This document shows positions 1-9,414 of a DNA stretch of 64,000 bases, in pieces. The position numbers were made by a program, and so were the translations under genes. Origin of the DNA: Winogradskyella litoriviva (lineage in GTDB: Bacteria; Bacteroidota; Bacteroidia; Flavobacteriales; Flavobacteriaceae). Each line of letters starts with the position of its first letter. Within the stretch, counting starts at the first letter, position 1. The DNA lies in the NCBI RefSeq assembly GCF_013249065.1, contig NZ_JABRWQ010000003.1:1-64000 (forward strand), read 5' to 3'. The notes below the pieces were generated by a model. It was given only the letters and a program-made list of their open reading frames with translations. It made no database searches and was not told the origin of the DNA.

Positions 1-330
1 TATAACTCCGTAACAATTATAGACCAAAACGGTTGTGCTGAGGTAACAAGAACTGTATTAGTCATTGATGCTCCAAAACACATGTCTCCTAACAATGATG
101 GTGATTTTGATACTTGGCACATTGCTGGCGTAGAAACTCTTCCTGGTACTATTGTCAATATTTTTGACCGTAAAGGCAAACTAATTAAACAATTAAATCA
201 CGATAGTTTAGGTTGGGACGGCACCTATAATGGTAATAATATGCCTGCCAGTGATTATTGGTTTGTTGCTACAATTGTTCAAAATGGTAGAACTTTTGAG
301 GTGACTGGTCATTTTGCACTACGTCGTTAA
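1..330 (+). CDS. T9SS type B sorting-domain protein, C-terminal part
   Basis: The gene begins before the window; frame 1 is open from base 1 to the stop at 328-330. What is visible is the end of a type B sorting domain (gliding-motility-associated C-terminal domain): a degenerate SPNNDGD signature in place of the usual TPNGDG, then FDRKGKL, GWDGTYNG, DYWF and a terminal GHFALRR. This tail directs Sec-exported proteins through the type IX secretion system to the cell surface. The next gene carries a related tail, so these are neighbouring surface proteins and perhaps a tandem family. The passenger domain is not visible. An internal ATG at 82 falls inside the domain and is not a true start. Confidence 0.9.
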   Translation, partial: YNSVTIIDQNGCAEVTRTVLVIDAPKHMSPNNDGDFDTWHIAGVETLPGTIVNIFDRKGKLIKQLNHDSLGWDGTYNGNNMPASDYWFVATIVQNGRTFEVTGHFALRR

Positions 331-377
331 GATTATACGTTTAACATCTTTTATAATTTCACAATAGCTGAGTTGCT

Positions 378-385
378 TATCTTTG
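378..385 (+). promoter_or_regulatory. TAnnTTTG -7 element for the gene at 404
   Basis: TATCTTTG matches the Bacteroidota -7 consensus exactly and lies 18 bases before the ATG at 404. This supports ATG 404 over the upstream in-frame TTG at 383, which overlaps the element. Confidence 0.6.
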
Positions 386-403
386 CTAACCCTAAAATTA
401 GAA

Positions 404-2752
404 ATGAAACAAATTATACTTTTAGTTTTCACAATATTTTTCATAAGCGCAACTGCTCAGAATATAACAGTAGATAGCCAAAGCTATACTCCACAACAAT
501 TAGTAGAGAATATTTTAATAGATAGTGATTGTATTAACAATATCACAGTAACAAATGTTGTTGGAGGTGATTTTGGTGGTACTGATCAAAGCTATGGTTA
601 TTTTGATGCTACTGGTACCTCATTTCCTTTTCAAAGTGGTATTGTTTTAAGCACAGGAAGATTGAACAATGTACCTGGCCCAAATACAAGTTTAAGTGAC
701 GACAATGCTTCTAATTGGTCTGGTGATGCAGATTTAGAAGGCGCACTTAGCGAATCTGGAACCATTAATGCTACCATTTTAGAATTCGAATTCACCTCAG
801 TTGCTCAACAAGTAAGTTTCAATTATATATTTGCTTCAGAAGAATACCAAGAAAACAATTCTAATACCTGTCAATATTCAGACTTATTTGGTTTTTTAAT
901 TAGACGTGTCAATAGCCAAGATCAATATGATAACATTGCTATTGTGCCCAATACCAACACTCCTGTAAAAGTAACAACAGTTACACCAGGTGTTACTGGT
1001 AGTTGTCCTCCTGTTAACGAAACCTATTTTGGTAGTTTTAACGACTCTAATGCTCCAATAAATTTTAATGGACAAACGGCTGTTTTAACTGCAACAGCTA
1101 ATGTTATACCTTATGAAACATACCACGTAAAACTCGTAATTGCAGATGAGTTTAATTACAGATATGATTCTGCAGTTTTTTTAGAAGCAGGCAGTTTTGA
1201 ATTATCATCAGACATCGGACCAAACAGACTTATAGCAACAGCAAATGCACTTTGCGAAGGCGAATCCACTATTTTAAATGCCTATCAAGAAGGAATGAAT
1301 GCCTACGATTGGTTTAAAGATGATGTTTTAGTACAATCTGACCCAATGGGTTGTACAGACTGTGGAATATACACAGTAACTGAAGCAGGAAATTACAAAG
1401 TTGAAGTTTCATTAGCGGACGGTTGTATTGCCTATGGAGAAGCTATTATTGAATACGCTCAACTCCCAATAGTTGCAAATTCTGTTTTAGTAGAATGCGA
1501 CCTTAATCAAGACGGTTTAACTACTTATGATTTATTTGAAGCATCAGGCGATTTAACCAACCAAAATCAAGATTTATCTATTGAAGCTTTTTTTGTTTTA
1601 GAAACCGATGCCATAGATAATATTAATCCCATTTCAAATCCCAATGCATTTGAAAACACAACACCTTTTCAAACTGTTTTTGCTCGGATTAAAAACTCGG
1701 CAAATTGTACTGATATTGCAGAATTAGAACTTCAAACATCAAATAACATAATTACTATTCCAGATTTAAAAGGTTGTGATGGCGATATTGTAGACGGCTA
1801 TGCTACTTTTGATTTATCTGAAATTGAAACTTCAATTCTAGACCAAATTCCAACTGGTGCGGAAGTTAGTTATTTTGAAACTGAAGATGATGCCTTTTTT
1901 GAAACCAATGCCCTTGCTAATACTTTTATTAATACTATAGCTGATTCCCAAACACTTTACGTAAAAGTAAGTAGCAACAATCAATGTTTTAGCATTTCTA
2001 CGGTAAATCTAAATGTACTTTACACTCCTTTACTAGAAGATGATGAAACCATTATTTATTGTATAACTGAGCCACAAGTACCATTAACTATTTTTGGAGG
2101 TGTACTGAATGACCTACCTAATAACTATTACTACCAATGGCAACTTAATGGCACTACAACAGATATAAACACCTTATTTTATGAAGTTACTGAAGCTGGC
2201 ACTTACAATGTTATAGTTACAGACCCAAATGGTTGTTCTTCTAGTAGAATAATTACAGTTATAGCCTCAGAACCTGCTATTATTGAAAGTATTAATATTG
2301 AAGGCATAGCACCAAACAATACGGTAACCGTTACAATTCCTGATAATAGCAATTATGAAATTGCTATCGATGATGAAAATGGTATCTATCAAGATAATTT
2401 TGAATTTACAAATATTACCCAAGGGTTTCATACCATTTACATTAAAGACAAAAATGGCTGCAGCATTGTTGAAGAAACCATTTCCGTTTTAGGATTTCCA
2501 AAATTCTTTACACCAAATGGAGATGATGATAATCCTATTTGGATAGTTTCTGGTACAGAAGAACAATTTCAACAAATAACATCTATTGAAATCTATAATA
2601 GATATGGTAAATTAGTCAAACAACAACTATCTTATTACGATGGTTGGGATGGTCAACTCGATGGCATACCACAACCTAGTGACGATTATTGGTATGTAGC
2701 AAATTTTATAGATGGCACAACTTATACTGGGCATTTTGCCTTGAGACGTTAA
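404..2752 (+). CDS. T9SS type B sorting-domain protein with choice-of-anchor L domain
   Basis: Secreted surface protein of 782 residues from ATG 404. A signal peptide covers about residues 1-19 and ends in SATAQ. Residues about 40-265 resemble the choice-of-anchor L domain found at the N-terminus of many Bacteroidota adhesin-like proteins (NVVGGDFGG, GIVLSTG, FASEEYQ, FGFLI). The middle is a set of beta-rich, Ig-like stretches with conserved Cys and Gly. The last 70 residues are a type B sorting domain starting FFTPNGD and ending YTGHFALRR. The partner or substrate is unknown. A TTG start 21 bases upstream is possible but overlaps the promoter element. Confidence 0.9.
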   Translation: MKQIILLVFTIFFISATAQNITVDSQSYTPQQLVENILIDSDCINNITVTNVVGGDFGGTDQSYGYFDATGTSFPFQSGIVLSTGRLNNVPGPNTSLSDDNASNWSGDADLEGALSESGTINATILEFEFTSVAQQVSFNYIFASEEYQENNSNTCQYSDLFGFLIRRVNSQDQYDNIAIVPNTNTPVKVTTVTPGVTGSCPPVNETYFGSFNDSNAPINFNGQTAVLTATANVIPYETYHVKLVIADEFNYRYDSAVFLEAGSFELSSDIGPNRLIATANALCEGESTILNAYQEGMNAYDWFKDDVLVQSDPMGCTDCGIYTVTEAGNYKVEVSLADGCIAYGEAIIEYAQLPIVANSVLVECDLNQDGLTTYDLFEASGDLTNQNQDLSIEAFFVLETDAIDNINPISNPNAFENTTPFQTVFARIKNSANCTDIAELELQTSNNIITIPDLKGCDGDIVDGYATFDLSEIETSILDQIPTGAEVSYFETEDDAFFETNALANTFINTIADSQTLYVKVSSNNQCFSISTVNLNVLYTPLLEDDETIIYCITEPQVPLTIFGGVLNDLPNNYYYQWQLNGTTTDINTLFYEVTEAGTYNVIVTDPNGCSSSRIITVIASEPAIIESINIEGIAPNNTVTVTIPDNSNYEIAIDDENGIYQDNFEFTNITQGFHTIYIKDKNGCSIVEETISVLGFPKFFTPNGDDDNPIWIVSGTEEQFQQITSIEIYNRYGKLVKQQLSYYDGWDGQLDGIPQPSDDYWYVANFIDGTTYTGHFALRR

Positions 2753-2783
2753 TTGTCTTACGTTAATCTTTATCGTAACTTTG
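2753..2783 (+). promoter_or_regulatory. uvrB promoter with almost no leader
   Basis: TTG at 2753-2755, a 20-base spacer, then TAACTTTG at 2776-2783, a full match to TAnnTTTG. The ATG of uvrB begins only five bases after the box, so transcription would start at or very near the start codon. Confidence 0.6.
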
Positions 2784-2787
2784 TAAA

Positions 2788-4791
2788 ATGCGATTTAAAA
2801 TTGAGTCAGAATTTAAACCAACAGGTGATCAGCCACAAGCCATAAAAAAACTTGCTAAAGGCATTACTGATAACGAAAAGTACCAAACACTTTTGGGTGT
2901 TACAGGTTCTGGAAAAACCTTTACCGTTGCTAACGTTATTGAAGAAGTACAACGACCAACCTTGGTTTTAGCGCACAACAAAACTTTAGCAGCACAACTC
3001 TATTCTGAATTTAAACAATTCTTCCCAGAAAATGCTGTAGAATATTTTGTATCCTATTATGACTATTACCAACCCGAAGCCTACATTCCGGTTTCTGGTG
3101 TTTATATAGAAAAAGATTTATCTATAAATGAAGAAATTGAGAAGATGCGACTCAGCACTACCTCTTCCCTATTATCTGGTAGACGCGATGTAATTGTTAT
3201 TGCTTCAGTTTCTTGTTTATATGGTATTGGCAATCCTGTAGAATTTCAGAAAAACGTAATTACATTAGAACGGGACCAAGTTATTTCGCGTACTAAACTA
3301 CTACATCAATTAGTTCAAAGTTTGTATTCTAGAACCGAAGCTGAATTTAAAAATGGAAGCTTCAGAATTAAAGGTGATACTGTAGATGTATTTCCTGGCT
3401 ATTCTGACCACGCTTATAGAATTCACTTTTTTGGTGATGAAATTGAAGAAATTGAAGCATTCGATTCTAGATCCAATGAAGTTATAGAACGTTATGATCG
3501 TCTAAATATTTATCCTGCAAACATGTTTGTTACCTCTCCAGATGTTTTGAATGGTGCAATAAAAAACATCCAAGATGATTTAGTAAAACAACACGATTAT
3601 TTTAAAGAAATAGGAAAACACCTTGAAGCCAAAAGACTTAAAGAACGTACAGAATTCGATTTAGAAATGATACGTGAGTTGGGCTATTGCTCCGGAATTG
3701 AAAACTACTCAAGATACTTAGATGGTAGAGCACCAGGCACAAGACCTTTCTGTTTATTAGATTATTTTCCGGATGATTTTTTAATGGTTGTAGATGAAAG
3801 TCACGTAACCATTTCACAAGTTCATGCTATGTATGGAGGCGATAGAAGTAGAAAAGTAAATTTGGTAGATTACGGTTTTCGGTTACCTGCTGCCATGGAT
3901 AACAGACCTTTAAAGTTTGAAGAATTTGAAGCGCTACAAAACCAAGTTATCTATGTATCTGCAACTCCTGCAGATTACGAAATGCAAAAAACAGATGGTG
4001 TTTATGTAGAACAAATTATTAGACCAACAGGTTTATTAGACCCTATTATTGAGGTTAGACCAAGTTTAAACCAGATAGATGATTTAATCGAAGAAATCCA
4101 AGATCGTGTTGAAAAAGATGAACGTACATTAGTAACAACACTTACTAAACGAATGGCAGAAGAACTAACAAAATATTTAACAAGAATTTCTGTTAGAACC
4201 AGATATATACATAGTGATGTAGACACTTTAGAACGTGTTGAAATTATGCAAGATTTAAGAAAAGGTGTTTTTGACGTTTTAGTAGGTGTCAACCTTTTAC
4301 GTGAAGGATTAGATTTACCAGAAGTTTCGCTTGTTGCTATTTTAGATGCTGACAAAGAAGGATTTTTACGGTCGGCTCGTTCATTAACACAAACAGTTGG
4401 TAGAGCTGCAAGAAACCTAAATGGTAAAGCAATAATGTATGCAGATAAAATTACTAAAAGCATGCAAAAAACAATTGATGAAACCGAATACCGACGAGAA
4501 AAACAAATTGCGTACAACACTAAAAACAACCTTGTACCAAAAGCTTTAAATAAAAGTTTAGACAGCGCATTATCTAAAAATTCTGTGAGTACCTATCGTA
4601 CCGAATTAGATGCACAAATTGCAGCGGAACCAGAAAGTGAATATTTAACTAAAGCCGAACTAGAAAAGAAAATTAGAGAGCGACGTAAGTTAATGGAACA
4701 GGCAGCAAAAGCTTTAGATTTTTTAGAAGCAGCCCGTTTTAGAGATGAAATTACAGCTTACCAAAATAAATTAGAGAAACTGAAATTATAA
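2788..4791 (+). CDS. uvrB: UvrABC system protein B
   Basis: DNA damage-recognition helicase of nucleotide excision repair; it takes the lesion from UvrA and recruits UvrC. The 667 residues are close to the 673 of E. coli UvrB. Visible motifs are Walker A GVTGSGKT at 37-44, the beta-hairpin around YYDYYQPEAYIP at 90-101, a DESH Walker B motif near residue 335, the QTVGRAARN helicase motif VI, and a C-terminal UVR motif at about 620-660 that binds UvrC. The N-terminus FKPTGDQPQAI matches the family start. No other uvr genes are in the window. Confidence 0.98.
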   Translation: MRFKIESEFKPTGDQPQAIKKLAKGITDNEKYQTLLGVTGSGKTFTVANVIEEVQRPTLVLAHNKTLAAQLYSEFKQFFPENAVEYFVSYYDYYQPEAYIPVSGVYIEKDLSINEEIEKMRLSTTSSLLSGRRDVIVIASVSCLYGIGNPVEFQKNVITLERDQVISRTKLLHQLVQSLYSRTEAEFKNGSFRIKGDTVDVFPGYSDHAYRIHFFGDEIEEIEAFDSRSNEVIERYDRLNIYPANMFVTSPDVLNGAIKNIQDDLVKQHDYFKEIGKHLEAKRLKERTEFDLEMIRELGYCSGIENYSRYLDGRAPGTRPFCLLDYFPDDFLMVVDESHVTISQVHAMYGGDRSRKVNLVDYGFRLPAAMDNRPLKFEEFEALQNQVIYVSATPADYEMQKTDGVYVEQIIRPTGLLDPIIEVRPSLNQIDDLIEEIQDRVEKDERTLVTTLTKRMAEELTKYLTRISVRTRYIHSDVDTLERVEIMQDLRKGVFDVLVGVNLLREGLDLPEVSLVAILDADKEGFLRSARSLTQTVGRAARNLNGKAIMYADKITKSMQKTIDETEYRREKQIAYNTKNNLVPKALNKSLDSALSKNSVSTYRTELDAQIAAEPESEYLTKAELEKKIRERRKLMEQAAKALDFLEAARFRDEITAYQNKLEKLKL

Positions 4792-4882
4792 TAAACAGAA
4801 TTCAGTTTATTTATTGTATTATCTAATTAGTTAACATAACAATTTACTTCGCTACAAGTAATTTATAAATTTGGTGATTAAC

Positions 4883-5284
4883 TTAATTATACTGAACCTT
4901 AAAAATATCTATTAAGAAATCTGGTGGTACAATTTTATTTGGAAAACTATCCATTAAATCTAACACACGATTGATAGACTCATGACTCAATCCCATTCTT
5001 AACCCAAAGTTATGAATTTTCACCAGTTGTTTTGGAGCTACTTTATGATCTAAATTCATGAGCAACACCAATCTATGAAACTGCACAATTCGCTCACTAT
5101 GCGATTTTAAATGCACATAAGTTACAGGATGCTCAAAAAGATATTCAAAATCTTCTTTAGAAATATCTAATTGTTTAGCTATACTGAATAAAAAGTTATA
5201 TTCAATAGATTTAATGTTTTCATCTGTTTGAGCAAAAGCAATCATTTCTGATAATAAGCTCAATTTTTCAGCACGATTAATCAT
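4883..5284 (-). CDS. TerB-like all-helical protein of unknown function
   Basis: 133-residue soluble protein with no signal peptide or membrane segment. The pattern of helices and the opening (LSLLSEMIAFAQTD) recall the TerB/DjlA N-terminal helical fold, which in some proteins binds metal ions. In flavobacteria such proteins often sit beside uvrB; the convergent placement here agrees. The function is not known. The family assignment rests on pattern recognition only. Confidence 0.6.
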   Translation of the reverse strand: MINRAEKLSLLSEMIAFAQTDENIKSIEYNFLFSIAKQLDISKEDFEYLFEHPVTYVHLKSHSERIVQFHRLVLLMNLDHKVAPKQLVKIHNFGLRMGLSHESINRVLDLMDSFPNKIVPPDFLIDIFKVQYN

Positions 5285-5425
5285 GGTTGAGGGGAATTAA
5301 TTTACATTGTAAAGTTAATAAGGTTGTTTATTTTATTGTCGTTGATATAATGTATCTTGTCGAAAAATTAAATGTACTTAGTCGGAAAATAATAACGTTT
5401 GTCATTAAACTTATTCTGTTATAGC

Positions 5426-6235
5426 ATGAAAATTACGCTCATATATTTATTACTTTCTATATTTTTACTCAACAACGCAACAGCACAAAGCACTGCATCT
5501 AAACAAGTTACAACACTAAAGATTGCCGCTCCACAACTTGATACCGTAAAAACTATTTGGGTGTATTTACCAAGTGAATACCAAAACACAGAAAAAAGAT
5601 TCCCTGTAATTTATATGCATGATGCGCAAAATTTATTTGATGCAGAAACTTCTTATGTTGGTGAGTGGGAAATAGATGAATATATGGACAGATTAACTAA
5701 TAATAAGAGTATAATTATTGGTATAGAACATGGAAATGAGAAAAGAATTGATGAATTGACACCATTTATGCACGAAAAATATGGTGGAGGAAGCGGTGAT
5801 TCTTATATAAGTTTTATAAAAAACACATTAAAACCAAAGATTGATTCTATCTACCGAACAAAACCAGAAGCCAAGGACACTAGCATTTTTGGATCTTCAT
5901 TAGGTGGGTTAATCTCATTTTATAGTGTTATAAAATATCCTGAAACTTTTAGTAAAGCTGGTGTATTTTCGCCTGCATTTTGGATAAATCCAGAAATTTT
6001 TGATTTTGTAAAAACATCCGATATACCCGAAAGTTCAAAATTTTACTTTTTAGCTGGTACTGATGAAGGAGAAACCATGATACCAAAATTAGAAGAAATG
6101 ATAACACTATTGAAATCTAAAGGTGTCAAAGAAACGCAATATAAAAAGCATCTAGTTAAAGATGGAAAACACAATGAGCAACTTTGGGCATCTAATTTTG
6201 GTAATGCCTATCAATATTTAACAACTAACGATTAA
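5426..6235 (+). CDS. Secreted alpha/beta-hydrolase of the esterase D type
   Basis: 269 residues from ATG 5426, which opens a clear signal peptide (MKITLIYLLLSIFLL, ending ATAQ). An upstream in-frame TTG at 5399 would bury that signal. The fold is the putative esterase/IroE-like family: oxyanion region YMHDAQNLFD at 63-72, nucleophile elbow GSSLG at 156-160 (Ser158), and a C-terminal GKHNEQLW with probable catalytic His249. Likely a periplasmic or exported carboxylesterase; related proteins cleave siderophore or glutathione esters. The natural substrate cannot be read from the sequence. Confidence 0.85.
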   Translation: MKITLIYLLLSIFLLNNATAQSTASKQVTTLKIAAPQLDTVKTIWVYLPSEYQNTEKRFPVIYMHDAQNLFDAETSYVGEWEIDEYMDRLTNNKSIIIGIEHGNEKRIDELTPFMHEKYGGGSGDSYISFIKNTLKPKIDSIYRTKPEAKDTSIFGSSLGGLISFYSVIKYPETFSKAGVFSPAFWINPEIFDFVKTSDIPESSKFYFLAGTDEGETMIPKLEEMITLLKSKGVKETQYKKHLVKDGKHNEQLWASNFGNAYQYLTTND

Positions 6236-6244
6236 TATTTTAAT

Positions 6245-6487
6245 ATGACAAACAATGATATTTTCAAAAAATTAAGAGTAGCACATAAGCTTAGAGATGA
6301 CGATATTGTAAAAATCCTAGAATTGGTGGATTTCAGAATTTCAAAAAGTGAGCTTAACGCTATGTTTAGAAATGAAGACCATCCAAAATTTATGGAATGT
6401 GGTGATCAAATTCTTAGAAATTTTCTTAATGGATTAATCATTCATTTAAGAGGTCCAATGCCAAAACCTCAAAAAAAGAAGACCTAG
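6245..6487 (+). CDS. DUF1456 family protein
   Basis: 80-residue protein that begins 10 bases after the esterase stop and is probably co-transcribed with it. It matches one copy of the DUF1456 repeat (NDIFKKLRVAH, DDDIVKILELVD, SELNAMFR, ILRNFLNGL). E. coli YehS carries two copies in about 156 residues, so this is a half-length form. The tail is basic (PKPQKKKT). Function unknown. Confidence 0.8.
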   Translation: MTNNDIFKKLRVAHKLRDDDIVKILELVDFRISKSELNAMFRNEDHPKFMECGDQILRNFLNGLIIHLRGPMPKPQKKKT

Positions 6488-6541
6488 TTTACAAAGTTCG
6501 CAAAACTTTTACACTTATTTTTTTGTTAATAGATAACCTAG

Positions 6542-6549
6542 TAAATTTG
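6542..6549 (+). promoter_or_regulatory. TAnnTTTG -7 element for the APS/PAPS reductase gene
   Basis: TAAATTTG is an exact match to the Bacteroidota -7 consensus and ends 21 bases before the ATG at 6571. No convincing -33 TTG at the usual spacing was found. Confidence 0.5.
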
Positions 6550-6570
6550 TTATCTTGAATAGATTAATCT

Positions 6571-7272
6571 ATGTTTGAAACTACTTCAAAAATAAAACCT
6601 CAACCCAGTTTTTCTGCCGAAGAAATAAAATCTTTAAACAAAAAATACAAATCGCTTACGGCAAGAGAGCGCATTACACAGTTGTATACAGATTTTAATG
6701 AAAAAGACGTAATGCTTACAAGTTCTTTTGGTGCAACCTCTGCTTTTTTGCTAAAGTTAGTTTCAGATATAAATAAAAATCAAGAAATTCTTTTTATAGA
6801 TACAGGTAATCATTTTGATGAAACCATGAACTATAAAAACGAACTTACCAAAAAATATGGTATTAAGGTTTCGTCGATATCAGCTACCAAAGAAGAGCGA
6901 GATTTCATCACAAAAGATGAAACTTGGAAGAAAAATCCTGAGTTTTGTTGTTCAATTAACAAAGTAAAACCATTGGAGTTAGTTAAACAAAACTATAAAA
7001 TCTGGATGTCTGGTTTAATGGAATGGCAATCAGACCATAGAGCAACATTAGATGTTTTTGAACTAAGAGGTGATATTTTAAAATTTTATCCATTATTAGA
7101 TGTTTCTAAAGAAAATAGAGAAGCCTATTTTAAAGAACATCAATTACCGCTTCATCCATTAGTTTCAAAGGGCTATAGTTCAATTGGATGTAAACATTGC
7201 ACTGTACCTGGTGATGATAGAAATGGTAGATGGAATAATAGTCCTAAAACAGAATGTGGATTACATTTGTAA
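6571..7272 (+). CDS. cysH: Adenylyl-sulfate / phosphoadenylyl-sulfate reductase
   Basis: Assimilatory sulfate reduction: reduces APS or PAPS to sulfite with electrons from thioredoxin. 233 residues. The PP-loop SSFGATS is at 51-57, and the catalytic ECGLH is at the C-terminus (Cys229). Cys126-Cys127 together with Cys207-x-x-Cys210 form the four-cysteine pattern that binds a [4Fe-4S] cluster, which points to an APS-using enzyme. Other sulfate-assimilation genes (cysD, cysN, cysI) are not nearby. It has its own promoter and a terminator shared with sucC. Confidence 0.9.
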   Translation: MFETTSKIKPQPSFSAEEIKSLNKKYKSLTARERITQLYTDFNEKDVMLTSSFGATSAFLLKLVSDINKNQEILFIDTGNHFDETMNYKNELTKKYGIKVSSISATKEERDFITKDETWKKNPEFCCSINKVKPLELVKQNYKIWMSGLMEWQSDHRATLDVFELRGDILKFYPLLDVSKENREAYFKEHQLPLHPLVSKGYSSIGCKHCTVPGDDRNGRWNNSPKTECGLHL

Positions 7273-7296
7273 AAAAAATAAATATATCTATATAAT

Positions 7297-7326
7297 AAAA
7301 AAGCTCTCAAATTGAGAGCTTTTTTT
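7297..7326. terminator. Bidirectional terminator between cysH and sucC
   Basis: Perfect inverted repeat with A-tract and T-tract on either side (core AGCTCTCAA / TTGAGAGCT). It lies between two convergent genes and can stop transcription from both. Confidence 0.85.
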
Positions 7327-7348
7327 ATTGGTATTTACTAAAAAGATT

Positions 7349-8539
7349 TTATCCTAAAACCTCTTGAACTTTATCTGCTGCTTCTTGGAATTCAGTAGCA
7401 CTCATTACATCTAATCCAGAATTATCAATTAATTCTTTTGCAATGTCAGCATTTGTACCTTGTAAACGTACAATGATTGGTACATTAATATTACCCATGT
7501 TTTTGTAAGCATCTATAACCCCTTGTGCTACACGATCACATCTTACAATTCCACCAAAAATATTAATTAAGATAGCTTTTACTGCTGGATCTTTTAATAT
7601 AATCTTAAAAGCTGCTTCTACTCTAGCTGCATCTGCAGTACCACCAACATCTAAAAAGTTAGCTGGCTCACCACCTGCTTGCTTAATTAAATCCATAGTT
7701 GCCATTGCTAAACCAGCTCCATTTACCATACAACCAACGTTACCGTCTAAATCTACATAGTTCAAACCTAAAGCACCTGCTTCAACCTCAATAGGATTTT
7801 CTTCACGTAAGTCACGTAATTCTGCTAAGTCTCTGTGTCTGTACAATGCATTTGCATCTAAAGTTACCTTAGCATCTACAGCCATTATTTTACTATCACT
7901 AGTTTTTAAAACTGGATTGATTTCAAATAAAGAGGCATCCGATTTGTCATATGCTGTATATAAAGCAGTTACAAATTTTGTCATTTCTTTAAATGCTGTA
8001 CCAGATAACCCAAGGTTAAACGCTATACGACGCGCTTGAAAAGGTAAAATACCTGTTGCTGGGTCTATCTCCTCATTATGTATTAAATGTGGTGTTTCTT
8101 CAGCTACTGTTTCAATATCCATTCCACCTTCAGTAGAATAAACAATCATGTTTCTACCATTAGCACGATTTAATAGTACAGACATGTAGTATTCGTTTGG
8201 TTCTTCAGCACCAGGATAATAAACATCTTCAGCAACTAAAACTTGGTGTACACGTTTTCCTGCTGCAGAAGTTTGTGGTGTTACCAAATCCATTCCTATG
8301 ATTTGTCCTGCAATTTCTTCAACTTCTTTAAGGTTTTTGGCTAATTTAACACCGCCACCTTTTCCACGTCCACCTGCATGAACCTGTGCTTTAATTACAT
8401 GCCAACCTGTTTCGGTTTCAGCTGTTAATTGCTTTGCTGCATCAACAGCTTCTTTAGCACTTTGAGCTACAATTCCGCGTTGGATTCGTACTCCAAAACT
8501 GCTTAATAATTCTTTTCCTTGATATTCGTGTAAATTCAT
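7349..8539 (-). CDS. sucC: Succinyl-CoA synthetase (ADP-forming) beta subunit
   Basis: TCA cycle: couples succinyl-CoA cleavage to ATP or GTP formation together with SucD. 396 residues, close to the E. coli length of 388. The ATP-grasp domain starts at MNLHEYQGKELL; the nucleotide loop HAGGRGKGGGVKL lies at 54-66; the CoA-ligase half includes GGIVRCDRVAQG. The alpha subunit gene is not adjacent, which is common in flavobacteria. A well-formed promoter lies upstream (8566-8596). Confidence 0.97.
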   Translation of the reverse strand: MNLHEYQGKELLSSFGVRIQRGIVAQSAKEAVDAAKQLTAETETGWHVIKAQVHAGGRGKGGGVKLAKNLKEVEEIAGQIIGMDLVTPQTSAAGKRVHQVLVAEDVYYPGAEEPNEYYMSVLLNRANGRNMIVYSTEGGMDIETVAEETPHLIHNEEIDPATGILPFQARRIAFNLGLSGTAFKEMTKFVTALYTAYDKSDASLFEINPVLKTSDSKIMAVDAKVTLDANALYRHRDLAELRDLREENPIEVEAGALGLNYVDLDGNVGCMVNGAGLAMATMDLIKQAGGEPANFLDVGGTADAARVEAAFKIILKDPAVKAILINIFGGIVRCDRVAQGVIDAYKNMGNINVPIIVRLQGTNADIAKELIDNSGLDVMSATEFQEAADKVQEVLG

Positions 8540-8565
8540 TTTTAATCAGAAGTTTATTAGTGAAA

Positions 8566-8596
8566 CAAAAATAAGCATACTAATAGTTTCTACCAA
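8566..8596 (-). promoter_or_regulatory. sucC promoter
   Basis: On the minus strand TTG (8594-8596), a 20-base spacer and TATTTTTG (8566-8573) match the flavobacterial -33/-7 consensus. The predicted leader is about 20 bases. Confidence 0.65.
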
Positions 8597-8638
8597 TTGT
8601 TTTTATTATTGATTTAACTAACCGCTATTAAAATCAAT

Positions 8639-9295
8639 TTATTCAATTAATCTTTTTATAGCAGAAAACGCCTTATCTACTAAGTAATCTTCCACCACTA
8701 TGGTAAACTCATTGGTAGTAGAAACCACTTCATATAAGGTAATATTTTCCCAAGCTAAACGTTTAAATATTTGATAATATAAACCTACAATTTTAGAATT
8801 TCCTTTAGGTAAGTATATACTTATAGCAGATAATTTTTCTTGCAAACCTATTTGAGTTTCGTCTTTAAATGCCCTTAAAATACTATCCCGTTCTGATGTA
8901 GATATAATAATATTACTCTCAAACATACCACGTGTAAAGGCATAAAAAATCTGATGATTGCTACTAATTTTATCTAATATTTGAGCGTGACTATCTATTA
9001 AGGTTTTAGAGTTTTGAAACGTAAAATCACTTAAGTTTGAACGAACTGTAATATCACCCAATTGATTAAATGCTTGCTTTAAATTTTTAGAATTCTCTAG
9101 TTTTAAAGGCTGCTCGTATCGACGTAAGGCCATCATAATGGCACCTTCTTTTACTGGTTTTCGTAACATTTTTGAAATTGGCTCATTTAAATCCTTAGCC
9201 AAAGCAGAAAAATTAATAATCTGACGAGACAAGCCTTCTTCTAAAAAAGGACTAGCAACAATAATCTCTTGAACGCATGATGCAATAGTTTTCAT
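8639..9295 (-). CDS. Stand-alone ACT-domain protein, aspartokinase-regulatory-like
   Basis: 218 residues, no kinase domain. The last 70 residues (from about KLSAISIYLP to AFSAIKRLIE) read as an ACT fold like the regulatory end of aspartate kinases, and such proteins are often annotated as aspartate kinase in flavobacteria. The N-terminal 140 residues are helical and unassigned. The gene is divergent from lysA, the last step of lysine synthesis, across 120 bases, so a role in sensing lysine or another aspartate-family amino acid is plausible. This is inference from context. Confidence 0.65.
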   Translation of the reverse strand: MKTIASCVQEIIVASPFLEEGLSRQIINFSALAKDLNEPISKMLRKPVKEGAIMMALRRYEQPLKLENSKNLKQAFNQLGDITVRSNLSDFTFQNSKTLIDSHAQILDKISSNHQIFYAFTRGMFESNIIISTSERDSILRAFKDETQIGLQEKLSAISIYLPKGNSKIVGLYYQIFKRLAWENITLYEVVSTTNEFTIVVEDYLVDKAFSAIKRLIE

Positions 9296-9414
9296 ATTGT
9301 TAATTATTTAACATTTTGTGTAAAAATAACAATTTTTTTACATTTATATGTTTATTATTAGGATTACATCTATTTTCGAACCTTGAATTAAAAATAAACT
9401 TTAAGAATAAAAAA

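Noticed and set aside
4002..4529. 175-codon ORF on the minus strand
   Set aside because: Lies entirely inside uvrB, antisense to conserved helicase motifs; the translation has no family features.
9316..9414. 33-codon N-terminal extension of lysA
   Set aside because: Hydrophobic stretch absent from diaminopimelate decarboxylases; it starts at the divergent ACT gene promoter region.
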